From Variovorax sp. OK212 (GTDB taxonomy: Bacteria; Pseudomonadota; Gammaproteobacteria; Burkholderiales; Burkholderiaceae_C), in the NCBI RefSeq assembly GCF_900112425.1, contig NZ_FOLP01000001.1, forward strand, positions 1,030,082-1,094,081: DNA of 64,000 bases, written 5' to 3'. Each line of letters opens with the position of its first letter. Positions within the stretch are counted from its first letter, which is position 1. This document shows, in pieces, positions 36,175 through 44,328 of the stretch. The position numbers and the translations under genes were made by a program. The notes beneath the pieces are model-generated. The model was not told where the DNA came from and made no database searches. It saw nothing but the letters and a program-made list of their open reading frames with translations.

Positions 36175-37248
36175 ATGAAAATTGCGATTCTTGGGGGTGG
36201 TCATGGCGCCTACGCGGCCGCCGCCGACCTGTCTGAAACCGGCCACGAGGTGCGCCTGTGGCGCCGCGACGCCGCCGCGCTGGAGCCCGTCGTCCGCGCC
36301 GGCGCGATCACGCTGAAAGACGCCGCCGGTGCCCGCGAAGTCCCCCTCGCGCTGGCTACCGCCGACATCGGCGCCGCCCTGAAGGGCGCCGAGCTGATCG
36401 TCATCCCCACGCCCGCCATCGCCCAGCACGACATCGCGCTCGCGATGGCGCCGCACCTCGCCGACGGCCAGGTCGTGTTCCTGCCGCCGGGCACCTTCGG
36501 CAGCTACGTGATGGCAAGAACGGTGAAAGAGGCAGGCAGCCGCGCCGACGTCGCCTGGGCCGAGACCGGCACCTTGCCCTACCTGGCGCGCAAGCACGGC
36601 GAGCGCGAGGTGAACGTCACCATCCGCGCCATCCGCCTGCCCACCGGCGTGTACCCGGCGCGCAAGGAGGCGCAGGCCATCGAGGTGATCCGCAAGGCCT
36701 ATCCGGCCGTGCACGGCTGCGGCGATGCGCTTTCGGGCGCGTTGATGAATGCCGGCCCCGTCATCCACCCGCCGCTGATGGTGATGAACGCCGCGCCGCT
36801 GCAACACTTCGAGCGCTGGGACATCCACAACGAAGGCACGCAGCGCGCCGTGCGCGACGTGACCGACCGGCTCGACCAGGAACGCATGGCCGTGCGCGAA
36901 GCCTTCGGGCAGGGCGCGCCGCACTATCCGCTGGCCGACCACTACAACAACGACCAGTGGATGTACGGCGACGCGCACAAGCAGCTCGTGAAGTCGGGCG
37001 ACTGGCGCGAGAACATCGACCTGCACACGCACCGCTACATCACCGAGGACACCGAGCTCGGCCTGGCCTTCCTGGCCTCGGCCGCGCGCCATGCGGGCGT
37101 GGACGCGCCCATCGCGCACGGCCTGCTGGCCATCGTCGGCGGCTTCCTGGGCCGCGACCTGCGCCGCGGACCTCGCACGTTCGAAAGCCTGGGCCTGGCC
37201 GACCTGAGCGCCGCCCAGTTCAAGCAGAGGCTGCACGATGGCGAATGA
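36175..37248 (+). CDS. NAD/NADP octopine/nopaline dehydrogenase family protein
   Basis: A 357-residue oxidoreductase with a Rossmann start (MKIAILGGGHGAYAAAADL) and an all-helical C-terminal domain (HPPLMVMNAAPLQHFERWDIHNEG; PHYPLADHYNNDQWMYGDAH) typical of opine dehydrogenases. These reduce imines of amino acids with 2-oxoacids or act in reverse; the substrate is unknown. First gene of a four-gene operon; its end overlaps the next start by 11 bp. Confidence 0.88.
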   Translation: MKIAILGGGHGAYAAAADLSETGHEVRLWRRDAAALEPVVRAGAITLKDAAGAREVPLALATADIGAALKGAELIVIPTPAIAQHDIALAMAPHLADGQVVFLPPGTFGSYVMARTVKEAGSRADVAWAETGTLPYLARKHGEREVNVTIRAIRLPTGVYPARKEAQAIEVIRKAYPAVHGCGDALSGALMNAGPVIHPPLMVMNAAPLQHFERWDIHNEGTQRAVRDVTDRLDQERMAVREAFGQGAPHYPLADHYNNDQWMYGDAHKQLVKSGDWRENIDLHTHRYITEDTELGLAFLASAARHAGVDAPIAHGLLAIVGGFLGRDLRRGPRTFESLGLADLSAAQFKQRLHDGE

Positions 37249-38242
37249 CGCTGCGCTGCCGCGCTTCGCGGCCGTCGGCGCGGGCCGCATGGGGCGTGGC
37301 ATCGCCATCGCGTTCGCCTATGCCGGGCGCCGGATCTCGCTGATCGACCTGCGCCCGCGCAGCGACGACGCATGGCAGCGCCTGCGCGACGAGGCCAAGG
37401 CCGAGATCGAGGCCAGCCTCTCGGGCCTCGCGCAACTCGGCGTGATCGACGCCTCGCAGGTCGCGCGCATCGCCGCGCGCGTCGAGTTCGTCGATGCCGC
37501 GGCCGCGCCGCAGGCCCTGGCCGCCGCCGAACTCGTGTTCGAAGGCGTGCCCGAAACCATGGAGGCCAAGCGCGAGGCGTTCGAGCATCTCAACCGCCAT
37601 TGCCGCGACGACGCCATCCTCACCTCGACCACCAGCAGCATCCTCGTGACGCAGCTGGCCGCACTCGTGCGGCTGCCGGAGCGCTTCCTCAACATGCACT
37701 GGCTCAACCCGGCCTACGTGATCCCGGTGGTGGAACTCAGCTGCCACCCCGGCACCGACGCCGCCGTGCTCGCGCGCACCAAGGCGCTGATGGAAGACAT
37801 CGGCAAGCTGCCCGTGGTCTGCGGCGCCTCGCCCGGCTACATCGTGCCGCGCCTGCAGGCGCTGGTGATGAACGAAGCCGCACGCATGATCGAAGAAGGC
37901 GCTGCCACCGCCGAAGAAATCGACAAGGCCACGCGCTACGGCCTCGGCCTGCGCTTCGCCGCGCTGGGCGTGGTCGAGTTCATCGACTTCGGCGGCTGCG
38001 ACATCCTGCACCACGCCAGCCGAGAGATGTCTGCCTCGCTCGACGCCGGCCGCTACACCGCGCCCGCCATCGTCGCTCGCATGGTCGAGCAAGGGCGGCT
38101 CGGCCTGAAGAGCGGCAGCGGTTTCTACGACTACGAAGGCCGCGACATCGCAGCCTACCGGCGCGACGTGCTTTCCCGCACGCTCGGCGAACTGCGGCAC
38201 GCGGGCCTGTGGCGCGCGCCCGCCGGCGAGACCTTGCCATGA
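37238..38242 (+). CDS. 3-hydroxyacyl-CoA dehydrogenase family protein
   Basis: A 334-residue NAD-dependent dehydrogenase of the 3-hydroxybutyryl-CoA dehydrogenase family: GAGRMGRGIAIAFAYAG, STTSSILVTQLA, the catalytic His region in NMHWLNPAYVIPVVEL, and GLKSGSGFYDYEGRD at the end. It may act on a CoA intermediate or a free hydroxyacid (the family also includes L-gulonate dehydrogenase). It overlaps both neighbours (11 bp and ATGA), so the four genes are one unit. Confidence 0.9.
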   Translation: MANDAALPRFAAVGAGRMGRGIAIAFAYAGRRISLIDLRPRSDDAWQRLRDEAKAEIEASLSGLAQLGVIDASQVARIAARVEFVDAAAAPQALAAAELVFEGVPETMEAKREAFEHLNRHCRDDAILTSTTSSILVTQLAALVRLPERFLNMHWLNPAYVIPVVELSCHPGTDAAVLARTKALMEDIGKLPVVCGASPGYIVPRLQALVMNEAARMIEEGAATAEEIDKATRYGLGLRFAALGVVEFIDFGGCDILHHASREMSASLDAGRYTAPAIVARMVEQGRLGLKSGSGFYDYEGRDIAAYRRDVLSRTLGELRHAGLWRAPAGETLP

Positions 38243-39036
38243 GCATCCGGCGCGCCTTTGCAGACCTGTCTGTGGGGCAGGTGCACTACGCGGAATGCGG
38301 CGACGCGCACGCGCCTGCCGTGCTGCTGCTGCACCAGTCGCCGCGCAGCTGGGCCGAGTACCGCGCGGTGCTGCCGCTGATCGGCGCGCACCGCCGCGCC
38401 ATTGCGATGGACACGGCCGGCTTCGGCGATTCCGCGGACGGCGGCGTGCCCGCGAGCATCGAGCAATGGGCGCGCGTGGCGTGCGAACTGCTCGACGCGC
38501 TGAACATCGGGCAGGTCGACGTGGTGGGGCATCACACGGGCGGTGTCGTGGCGGTGGAGCTTGCCGCGGCGTTTCCCGATCGCATCCGCGGCCTGGTGCT
38601 GTCCTCGACCCCCTTCACCGACAAACCGTTCCGACGCGCGCGTGCGCAACGCCCGCCCATCGACGAGGTCGCGCCCAGCGAAGACGGTTCCCATCTGGCT
38701 GCGCTGTGGCAGAAGCGCCAGGGCTTCTATCCGAAGGGACGTCCCGACCTGCTCGAGGCTTTCGTGCGCGATGCGTTGAAGGTCGCGCATGTCGAAGAGG
38801 GCCATCGCGCCGTTGCGTCGTACCGCATGGAAGACCGCATCGGCCGCCTCGCGCAGCCCACGCTGATCGTTCGCGCCACCCTCGATCCGTTCGCGGCGCC
38901 GCACGCGGCGGAGCTGCAGCATCACTTGCCGCATGCGCGCATCGCCGACATCGACGGCGGCATGGTGCCGTTGCCCGACCAGATGCCCGAGGCCTTCTCG
39001 CGCACGGTGCTCGACTTCCTGGCGACGCTGCCATGA
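38239..39036 (+). CDS. Alpha/beta hydrolase-fold protein with an altered nucleophile
   Basis: A 265-residue alpha/beta hydrolase. The HG-type loop region is LLHQSPRSWAEYR and the elbow reads VVGHHTGGVVA, in which His99 stands where the nucleophilic Ser is expected (G-x-S-x-G). Near the C-terminus the usual His site reads DIDGGMVPLPDQ, i.e. Met in place of His. So it may not be a classical Ser hydrolase; elbows of the GHHTG type exist in related proteins. It overlaps its neighbours by ATGA at both ends. Confidence 0.88.
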   Translation: MSIRRAFADLSVGQVHYAECGDAHAPAVLLLHQSPRSWAEYRAVLPLIGAHRRAIAMDTAGFGDSADGGVPASIEQWARVACELLDALNIGQVDVVGHHTGGVVAVELAAAFPDRIRGLVLSSTPFTDKPFRRARAQRPPIDEVAPSEDGSHLAALWQKRQGFYPKGRPDLLEAFVRDALKVAHVEEGHRAVASYRMEDRIGRLAQPTLIVRATLDPFAAPHAAELQHHLPHARIADIDGGMVPLPDQMPEAFSRTVLDFLATLP

Positions 39037-39917
39037 AGGCCGTGCGCATCCACGGCTTCGATGCGGTGCCCGTGCTGGAAGAGGTCGCCGACCCGGTCGC
39101 GCGACCGGGCCGCACCATCGTGCGGATGGAAGCCGCAACCGTCGGGCACATCGACCGCACGGTGTGGCGCGGCAGCTTCCTGCGCCATCCGCCGTTGCCC
39201 TATACGCCGGGCGTGGAGGCCGCGGGTGTCGTCATTGCGAGCGAGCGCTACGGCATCGGGCAGCGCGTGTGGCTGCGCGGCAGCGGGCTCGGCACGCTCT
39301 TCGACGGCACCTGGTGCGAACGGGTCGATGCGCCCGACGAAGCGCTGGGCCTCTTGCCCGACGGTGTGCCGATGGCGCTGGGCGCAGCGTTCTTTTCTCC
39401 GTGCACGTCGGCGTGGGTTGCGCTGCACGACGTCGCCAAGCTGCAGGCCGGTGAACACGTGCTCGTGACCGGTGCGAGCGGCGCCGTCGGCTCGCTCGTG
39501 ATGCAGTTGGCGGGCAACCTGGGCTGCGCAGTGACGGCGGTGGATCCGAATGCGGAAGCACCGCCCATCGGCAGCGCCGACCTGCTGATCGATACGGTCG
39601 GCGGGGACGTGCTTGCGAAGGTGCTTCCTGCGGTGCGCCCTAGTGGGCGCGCGGTGTTGATCGGCTACACCGCCGGCCCGACGCTGCAACTCGACATTGC
39701 ACACTTCCTGCAACGCGATGTGGCGCTTCTGCCGCTCAACATGTTTCGACGTGAATCGGCGGGCCGTGCTGCCGCGCCCGAATTGCTTGCAAGGCTGTCC
39801 GATGGCCGTCTGCGTTTGAACGTCGAGACTTTCGCACTCGGCGATGCGGCCCGCGCGCTCGACTGGATCGCGCAACGCGGCCACCGCGGCCGCGCCGTCC
39901 TCGTGCCCGACAGCTGA
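39033..39917 (+). CDS. Medium-chain (quinone-oxidoreductase-like) dehydrogenase/reductase
   Basis: A 294-residue MDR protein without the catalytic zinc ligands: MKAVRIHGFDAVPVLEEVADP, YTPGVEAAGVVIAS, and the nucleotide-binding LVTGASGAVGSLVMQLAG. It probably reduces an enone or quinone with NADPH. It is shorter than most MDR (about 320-340). Last gene of the operon; it converges with the marR gene and ends 68 bp from it, across a short AGGCCTCG repeat. Confidence 0.88.
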   Translation: MKAVRIHGFDAVPVLEEVADPVARPGRTIVRMEAATVGHIDRTVWRGSFLRHPPLPYTPGVEAAGVVIASERYGIGQRVWLRGSGLGTLFDGTWCERVDAPDEALGLLPDGVPMALGAAFFSPCTSAWVALHDVAKLQAGEHVLVTGASGAVGSLVMQLAGNLGCAVTAVDPNAEAPPIGSADLLIDTVGGDVLAKVLPAVRPSGRAVLIGYTAGPTLQLDIAHFLQRDVALLPLNMFRRESAGRAAAPELLARLSDGRLRLNVETFALGDAARALDWIAQRGHRGRAVLVPDS

Positions 39918-39964
39918 GCGGCGAAGGAGCCGTGAAGCAGCAGTGAGGGCGCGGCAAGGCCGCA

Positions 39965-39988
39965 AGGCCTCGAGGCCTCGAGGCCTCA
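39965..39988. repeat. Three AGGCCTCG tandem units in a convergent gap
   Basis: AGGCCTCG repeats at 8-bp period (39965, 39973, 39981) between the MDR gene and marR, overlapping the marR stop codon. Each unit holds a 6-bp palindrome (AGGCCT). A short hairpin is possible; there is no T run. Confidence 0.6.
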
Positions 39989-40471
39989 GTCTTCCCCCGG
40001 CTCCTCGACCGGCACATGCACGTGCAGGTCGATCATCTGCCGCAGCGTCTGCTTGAGCTCTTCGGCGCGCCGCAGCCCGAAGGGCTCCAGCACGCGCCGT
40101 TCGTGATCGCGCGCCAGTTCCATCAGGTGCTCGACCGCCTTCAGCCCCTTGCGCGTGATGCGCACCAGCGTGATGCGGCGATCACTTTCATGGGGCAGCC
40201 GCTCGACCTGTCCGCGTGCTTCCATGCGGTCCAGCAGCCGCGTCACCGTGGGTTGCTTGGTCACCGTCACCTGCGCGAGCTGGCCGATGCTGACGGCCTC
40301 GCTGCCTGCAAGAGAGGCCATCACACGCCACTCCGAGATGGAGAACCCTTGCTGGCGCGCCACCTCGTGGAACTCCGAGGAGATCAGCTGGCTGGCCTGC
40401 GCCAGCAGCGCCGGCAGGTAGTCGTCGACGAAGCGATGCGCAGGCGACTCGGGCGTCGAAGGCTCAGCCAT
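39986..40471 (-). CDS. iadR: MarR-family regulator, probable IadR
   Basis: A 161-residue winged-helix protein: FSISEWRVMASLAGSEAVSIGQLAQV, TVTKQPTVTRLLDRMEARGQVERLP, and the wing HESDRRITLVRITRKG. It divides from the iorA-like gene with a 105-bp intergenic region that carries a 20-bp palindrome. In Variovorax the iad auxin-catabolism locus is controlled by a MarR protein (IadR) that releases DNA on binding IAA; the identification is by gene order. The ATG at 40471 is preferred to 40510, which adds 13 residues. Confidence 0.8.
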   Translation of the reverse strand: MAEPSTPESPAHRFVDDYLPALLAQASQLISSEFHEVARQQGFSISEWRVMASLAGSEAVSIGQLAQVTVTKQPTVTRLLDRMEARGQVERLPHESDRRITLVRITRKGLKAVEHLMELARDHERRVLEPFGLRRAEELKQTLRQMIDLHVHVPVEEPGED

Positions 40472-40524
40472 GAACGCACCCGGTGCATGTGGCGGGCACG
40501 CTGTTTGCATGTCTAGGGTAATTC

Positions 40525-40544
40525 ATGATTGTGGATACATTCAT
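40525..40544. promoter_or_regulatory. 20-bp palindrome, candidate MarR operator
   Basis: ATGATTGT-GGAT-ACATTCAT is a near-perfect palindrome (7 of 8 bases per half match) in the gap between the divergent MarR gene and the catabolic operon. Its right part overlaps the -35 of the forward promoter. Size and dyad symmetry match a MarR dimer site. Confidence 0.65.
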
Positions 40545-40560
40545 TTGTCAACATTATAGA
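40532..40560 (+). promoter_or_regulatory. Promoter of the iad-like operon
   Basis: TGGATA (40532-40537) and TATAGA (40555-40560) are separated by 17 bp, each four of six consensus matches. The palindrome overlaps the -35, so bound MarR would block RNA polymerase. On the other strand the same AT core reads TATAAT (40558 to 40553), a likely -10 for the marR gene. Leader about 49 nt; AAGGA before the ATG. Confidence 0.5.
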
Positions 40561-40615
40561 AAGCATGATGTGGCAGTTGAAGCGCATCGTTCCACGATAG
40601 ACAACAAGGACCCAC

Positions 40616-42808
40616 ATGGCTGAGCGTTCGTTCGTCGAAGAAGTCAAGAAGCTGCGGCTTTCTGGCGGAGATGTCTTTCGTGGTGAAGGCATTCTGGCCG
40701 TGACCAAGGCCCTCCTCGAATCCGGGGTTTCCTACGTGGCCGGCTACCAGGGCGCGCCCATCTCGCACCTGATGGATGTGCTGGCCGATGCGCAGGACAT
40801 CCTCGCCGAGCAGGGTATCCGTTTCGAGAACAGTGCCAGCGAAGCCACTGCTGCAGCCACTCTTGCGGCATCGGTCAATTACCCGCTGCGCGGTGCCGTC
40901 ACCTTCAAGGCCACCGTGGGCACCAACGTCGCGTCGGACGCGCTGGCCAACCTGGCCTCGGGCGGCGTCACCGGCGGTGCGCTCATCATCGTGGGCGAAG
41001 ACTACGGCGAGGGCTCGTCGATCATGCAGGAGCGCAGCCACGCGTTCGCCATGAAGTCGCAGATGTGGCTGCTCGATCCGCGTCCCAACCTGCCGAGCAT
41101 CGTCGATGCGGTGAAGCAGGGCTTCGATCTCTCGGAAGCCAGCCACACGCCCGTGATGCTCCAGTTGCGCATCCGTGCATGCCACGTGCACGGCCACTTC
41201 ATCGCGGGCGACAACAAGCGCGCCAAGTTCACGCTGAAGGACGCGCTCGAGAACCCGCAGCGCGACGTCGGCCGCATCGTGCTGCCGCCCGCGAGCTTCG
41301 TGCACGAGCAGGAGAAGGTGAAAGACCGCTGGCCCGCCGCCGTGCGATTCATCGAGGAGCGCAAGCTCAACGAGTTCTTCTCGCAGGACGCGGACGACAT
41401 CGGCATCATCGTGCAGGGCGGCAGCTACAACACGCTGCTGCGTGCGCTCGAACGCCTGGGCCTGGCCGACGTGTACGGCAACACGCAGGTGCCGCTGTAC
41501 GTGATGAACGTGGCCTACCCGGTCATCGAGAGCGAGGTGATCCGCTTCTGCGAAGGCAAGCGCGCGGTGATGGTGGTCGAAGAGGGCCAGCCCAACTTCG
41601 TCGAGCAGAACCTCGCGACCATCCTGCGCCAGGCCGGTTCGACCACCGCGCTGCACGGCAAGGACATGCTGCCCGTGGCCGGCGAATACACCGCGGCCGA
41701 ACTGCTGAAGGGTGCGCGCAGCTTCTGCGAGCGCTATGACCGGCTCGCGCCGCTGCCCGTGCCCGCCCCCGTGCGCAAGGTGATCCCGTTGATGGAAGTC
41801 GCCGCGGTCGGCGTCGACGCAGCGCCCGAGCCTGCGCTGCCGTCCACCGCGTTGGGCGAAGTGGTGCACGCCCGTCCGCCGGGCTTTTGCACCGGCTGCC
41901 CCGAGCGCCCGATCTTCAGCGCAATGAAGCTGGTCGAGCGCGAACTCGGCGCGCACCACGTGAGCGCCGACATCGGCTGCCACCTGTTCTCCATCCTGCC
42001 GCCGTTCAACATCGGCAACACCACCATGGGCTACGGCCTGGGCGGCGCGGGCGCCGCGGCGCTCAACGCGCCGGCCGGCAAGCGCGCGATCTCGATGATG
42101 GGCGACGGCGGCTTCTGGCACAACGGCCTCACCAGCGGCGTGGCCAACGCGGTCTTCAACAAGAGCGACAACCTGACCATCGTCGTCGACAACAACTACA
42201 CCTCGGCCACGGGCGGGCAGGACATCCTCTCGTCGCAGGCCGTCAACAAGACGCGCAGCACCGGCCACGAGATCGAGCGCGCCGTGCGCGGCGTGGGCGT
42301 CGAGTGGGTGAAGACCTTGCGCCGCACCTACGACGTCGCCGGCATGCGCGACGCGCTGAAAGAAGCGCTCACCACCAAGACCAAGGGCCCGAAGGTGCTG
42401 ATCGCCCAGTCGGAGTGCATGCTCAACAAGCAGCGCCGCGAGAAGCCGCTGGTGCGCAAGGCCGTGGCCGACGGCAAGCGCATGGTGCGCGAGAAGTTCG
42501 GCGTCGACTCCGACACCTGCACCGGCGACCACTCGTGCATCCGCCTGTCGGGCTGCCCGTCGCTGTCGATCAAGCCCAACCCCGATCCGCTGCGCACCGA
42601 CCCGGTGGCCACCGTGCTCGACAGCTGCGTGGGCTGTGGCGTGTGCGGCGAGGTCTCGCATGCCGCCGTGCTGTGCCCGTCGTTCTACAAGGCGCAGATC
42701 GTCAGCAACCCGAGCCGTTGGGACGTGCTGCGCGAACGCGTGCGCGCCGCCGTCATCGGCTGGCTGCAGCGCGGCGAAGCGCGCCGCCGCGAAGCCTACG
42801 CCTTCTGA
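40616..42808 (+). CDS. Indolepyruvate-type 2-oxoacid:ferredoxin oxidoreductase, alpha (TPP + ferredoxin) subunit
   Basis: A 730-residue thiamine-diphosphate enzyme. The N-terminal pyrimidine-type domain starts MAERSFVEEVKKLRLSGGDV; the TPP site is in MMGDGGFWHNGLTSGVANAV with VVDNNYTSATGG; two 4Fe-4S clusters are suggested by TCTGDHSCIRLSGCPS and SCVGCGVCGEVSHAAVLCP. It oxidatively decarboxylates aryl-2-oxoacids to CoA esters. In the operon an isatinate (2-aminophenylglyoxylate) role is my inference. Gene order makes it the first gene of the iad-like operon. It pairs with the next gene, 4 bp away. Confidence 0.9.
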   Translation: MAERSFVEEVKKLRLSGGDVFRGEGILAVTKALLESGVSYVAGYQGAPISHLMDVLADAQDILAEQGIRFENSASEATAAATLAASVNYPLRGAVTFKATVGTNVASDALANLASGGVTGGALIIVGEDYGEGSSIMQERSHAFAMKSQMWLLDPRPNLPSIVDAVKQGFDLSEASHTPVMLQLRIRACHVHGHFIAGDNKRAKFTLKDALENPQRDVGRIVLPPASFVHEQEKVKDRWPAAVRFIEERKLNEFFSQDADDIGIIVQGGSYNTLLRALERLGLADVYGNTQVPLYVMNVAYPVIESEVIRFCEGKRAVMVVEEGQPNFVEQNLATILRQAGSTTALHGKDMLPVAGEYTAAELLKGARSFCERYDRLAPLPVPAPVRKVIPLMEVAAVGVDAAPEPALPSTALGEVVHARPPGFCTGCPERPIFSAMKLVERELGAHHVSADIGCHLFSILPPFNIGNTTMGYGLGGAGAAALNAPAGKRAISMMGDGGFWHNGLTSGVANAVFNKSDNLTIVVDNNYTSATGGQDILSSQAVNKTRSTGHEIERAVRGVGVEWVKTLRRTYDVAGMRDALKEALTTKTKGPKVLIAQSECMLNKQRREKPLVRKAVADGKRMVREKFGVDSDTCTGDHSCIRLSGCPSLSIKPNPDPLRTDPVATVLDSCVGCGVCGEVSHAAVLCPSFYKAQIVSNPSRWDVLRERVRAAVIGWLQRGEARRREAYAF

Positions 42809-42812
42809 AACG

Positions 42813-44315
42813 ATGAGCACCGCACAACCTATCAAGATCGCGATCCTCGCCATGGGCGGGGAGGGCGGCGGCGTGCTGGCCGACTGGATCGTCGACATGG
42901 GCGAGGCCAACGGCTACGTTGCGCAGACCACCTCGGTGCCGGGCGTGGCCCAGCGCACGGGCGCGACCATCTACTACGTCGAGCTCTATCCCATGGCGCA
43001 GGCCGAGTCCGACGGCGGCCGCCCGGTGCTCGCGCTGATGCCGCTGCCGGGCGACGTCGACCTGGTGCTGGCATCGGAGCTCATGGAAGCCGGGCGCGCC
43101 GTGCAGCGCGGCCTCGTCACGCGCGAGCGCACCACGCTGATCGCTTCCACGCACCGCGTGTTCTCGATTGCAGAGAAAAGCGCGCTCGGTGACGGGCGCG
43201 TCGACAGCGGCCAGCTGCTCGCGCACACGGCCAGGGCGGCCAAGCGCTTCATCCGCTTCGACATGGCGCAGGCGGCCGAGGACTCGGGCAGCGTGATCAG
43301 CGCGGTGCTGTTCGGTGCGCTGGCGGGTTCGGGCGTGCTGCCTTTCAGCCGTGCGCAGTTCGAGGCGACCGTCGAGCGCGGCGGCGTCGGCGTGAAGCCC
43401 AGCCTGAAGGCTTTCGGCGCGGCCTTCGATCGCGCGCAGGACGGTGACGACGGCGAGCCCGCCAAGCCGGCAGCGGCCACCGCACCATTGCCGCAGCCGC
43501 GCCACCCGGCCGTGCGCGCACTGGTCGAGCGCGTGCAGCGCGGCTTTCCGGAAGCCGCGCAAGACCTGCTGCTCGAAGGCGTGCGCCGCCTCATCGACTA
43601 CCAGGACGTGGCCTACGCCGCCCTGTACCTCGACCGCATGGCGGCCGTCGCGGCCCTGCCGGCCGGCGACCACCGGCTGCTGCGCGAAACCGCGCGCCAT
43701 CTCGCGCTGTGGATGTCCTACGAAGACACCGCGCGCGTGGCCGCGCTCAAGACCCGTGCCACCCGCTTCGAACGCGTGCGCGGCGAAGCGCGCGTGCAGC
43801 CGGGCCAGGTGCTGGCCATCAACGAATACATGCACCCGCGCCTGCAGGAAATCTGCGAGACGCTGCCCGGCGGCATCGGCCGCTGGCTCATGGGCTCGAC
43901 GCTGCCGAAGAAGCTCGTCGAGCGCTTCACGCAGCACGGCCGCGTGATCCAGACCAGCTCGCTGAGGGGCTACCTCATGCTGCGCACCGTGGCGGCCATG
44001 AAGCGCTGGCGCCTGTCCACCATGCGCTATGCCGACGAGAACCGCCGCATCGAGGAATGGCTGCAGCGCATCGCCGCCACCGCGCAGCGCAACCCAGAAC
44101 TCGCCGTCGAACTCGCGCAGTGCCAGCGGCTCGTGAAGGGCTACAGCGACACGCACGAGCGCGGCCTGCGCAACTACGACACCGTGATGCGCGCCTTCGA
44201 GCGCGCCGGCGCCGCACTGGCACCGGCCACGCTGCGCGAACTGCGCGACGCGGCGCTGGCCGACGAACACGGCCACAAGCTGCAGGCCGCGCTGGCGCAG
44301 CACGCACTGGCCTGA
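42813..44315 (+). CDS. Indolepyruvate oxidoreductase beta-type subunit with DUF6537-like tail
   Basis: A 500-residue protein. Residues 1-190 form the gamma/beta-type domain of 2-oxoacid oxidoreductases (IAILAMGGEGGGVLADWIVD, SVPGVAQRTGATIYYVE), and the long C-terminal part (about 230-500: HPAVRALVERVQRGFPEAAQ, QDVAYAALYLDRM, LPKKLVERFTQHGR) is helical, similar to the DUF6537 region of fused beta-proteobacterial enzymes. It is the partner of the preceding subunit; together they resemble a split form of the 1100-residue one-chain enzymes. Confidence 0.88.
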   Translation: MSTAQPIKIAILAMGGEGGGVLADWIVDMGEANGYVAQTTSVPGVAQRTGATIYYVELYPMAQAESDGGRPVLALMPLPGDVDLVLASELMEAGRAVQRGLVTRERTTLIASTHRVFSIAEKSALGDGRVDSGQLLAHTARAAKRFIRFDMAQAAEDSGSVISAVLFGALAGSGVLPFSRAQFEATVERGGVGVKPSLKAFGAAFDRAQDGDDGEPAKPAAATAPLPQPRHPAVRALVERVQRGFPEAAQDLLLEGVRRLIDYQDVAYAALYLDRMAAVAALPAGDHRLLRETARHLALWMSYEDTARVAALKTRATRFERVRGEARVQPGQVLAINEYMHPRLQEICETLPGGIGRWLMGSTLPKKLVERFTQHGRVIQTSSLRGYLMLRTVAAMKRWRLSTMRYADENRRIEEWLQRIAATAQRNPELAVELAQCQRLVKGYSDTHERGLRNYDTVMRAFERAGAALAPATLRELRDAALADEHGHKLQAALAQHALA

Positions 44316-44328
44316 AGAGACAAAGAAG

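Noticed and set aside
36000..40600. A genomic island boundary with att sites or integrase
   Set aside because: No tRNA, integrase, transposase or direct-repeat ends are visible; codon use of the catabolic genes is like that of the housekeeping genes.
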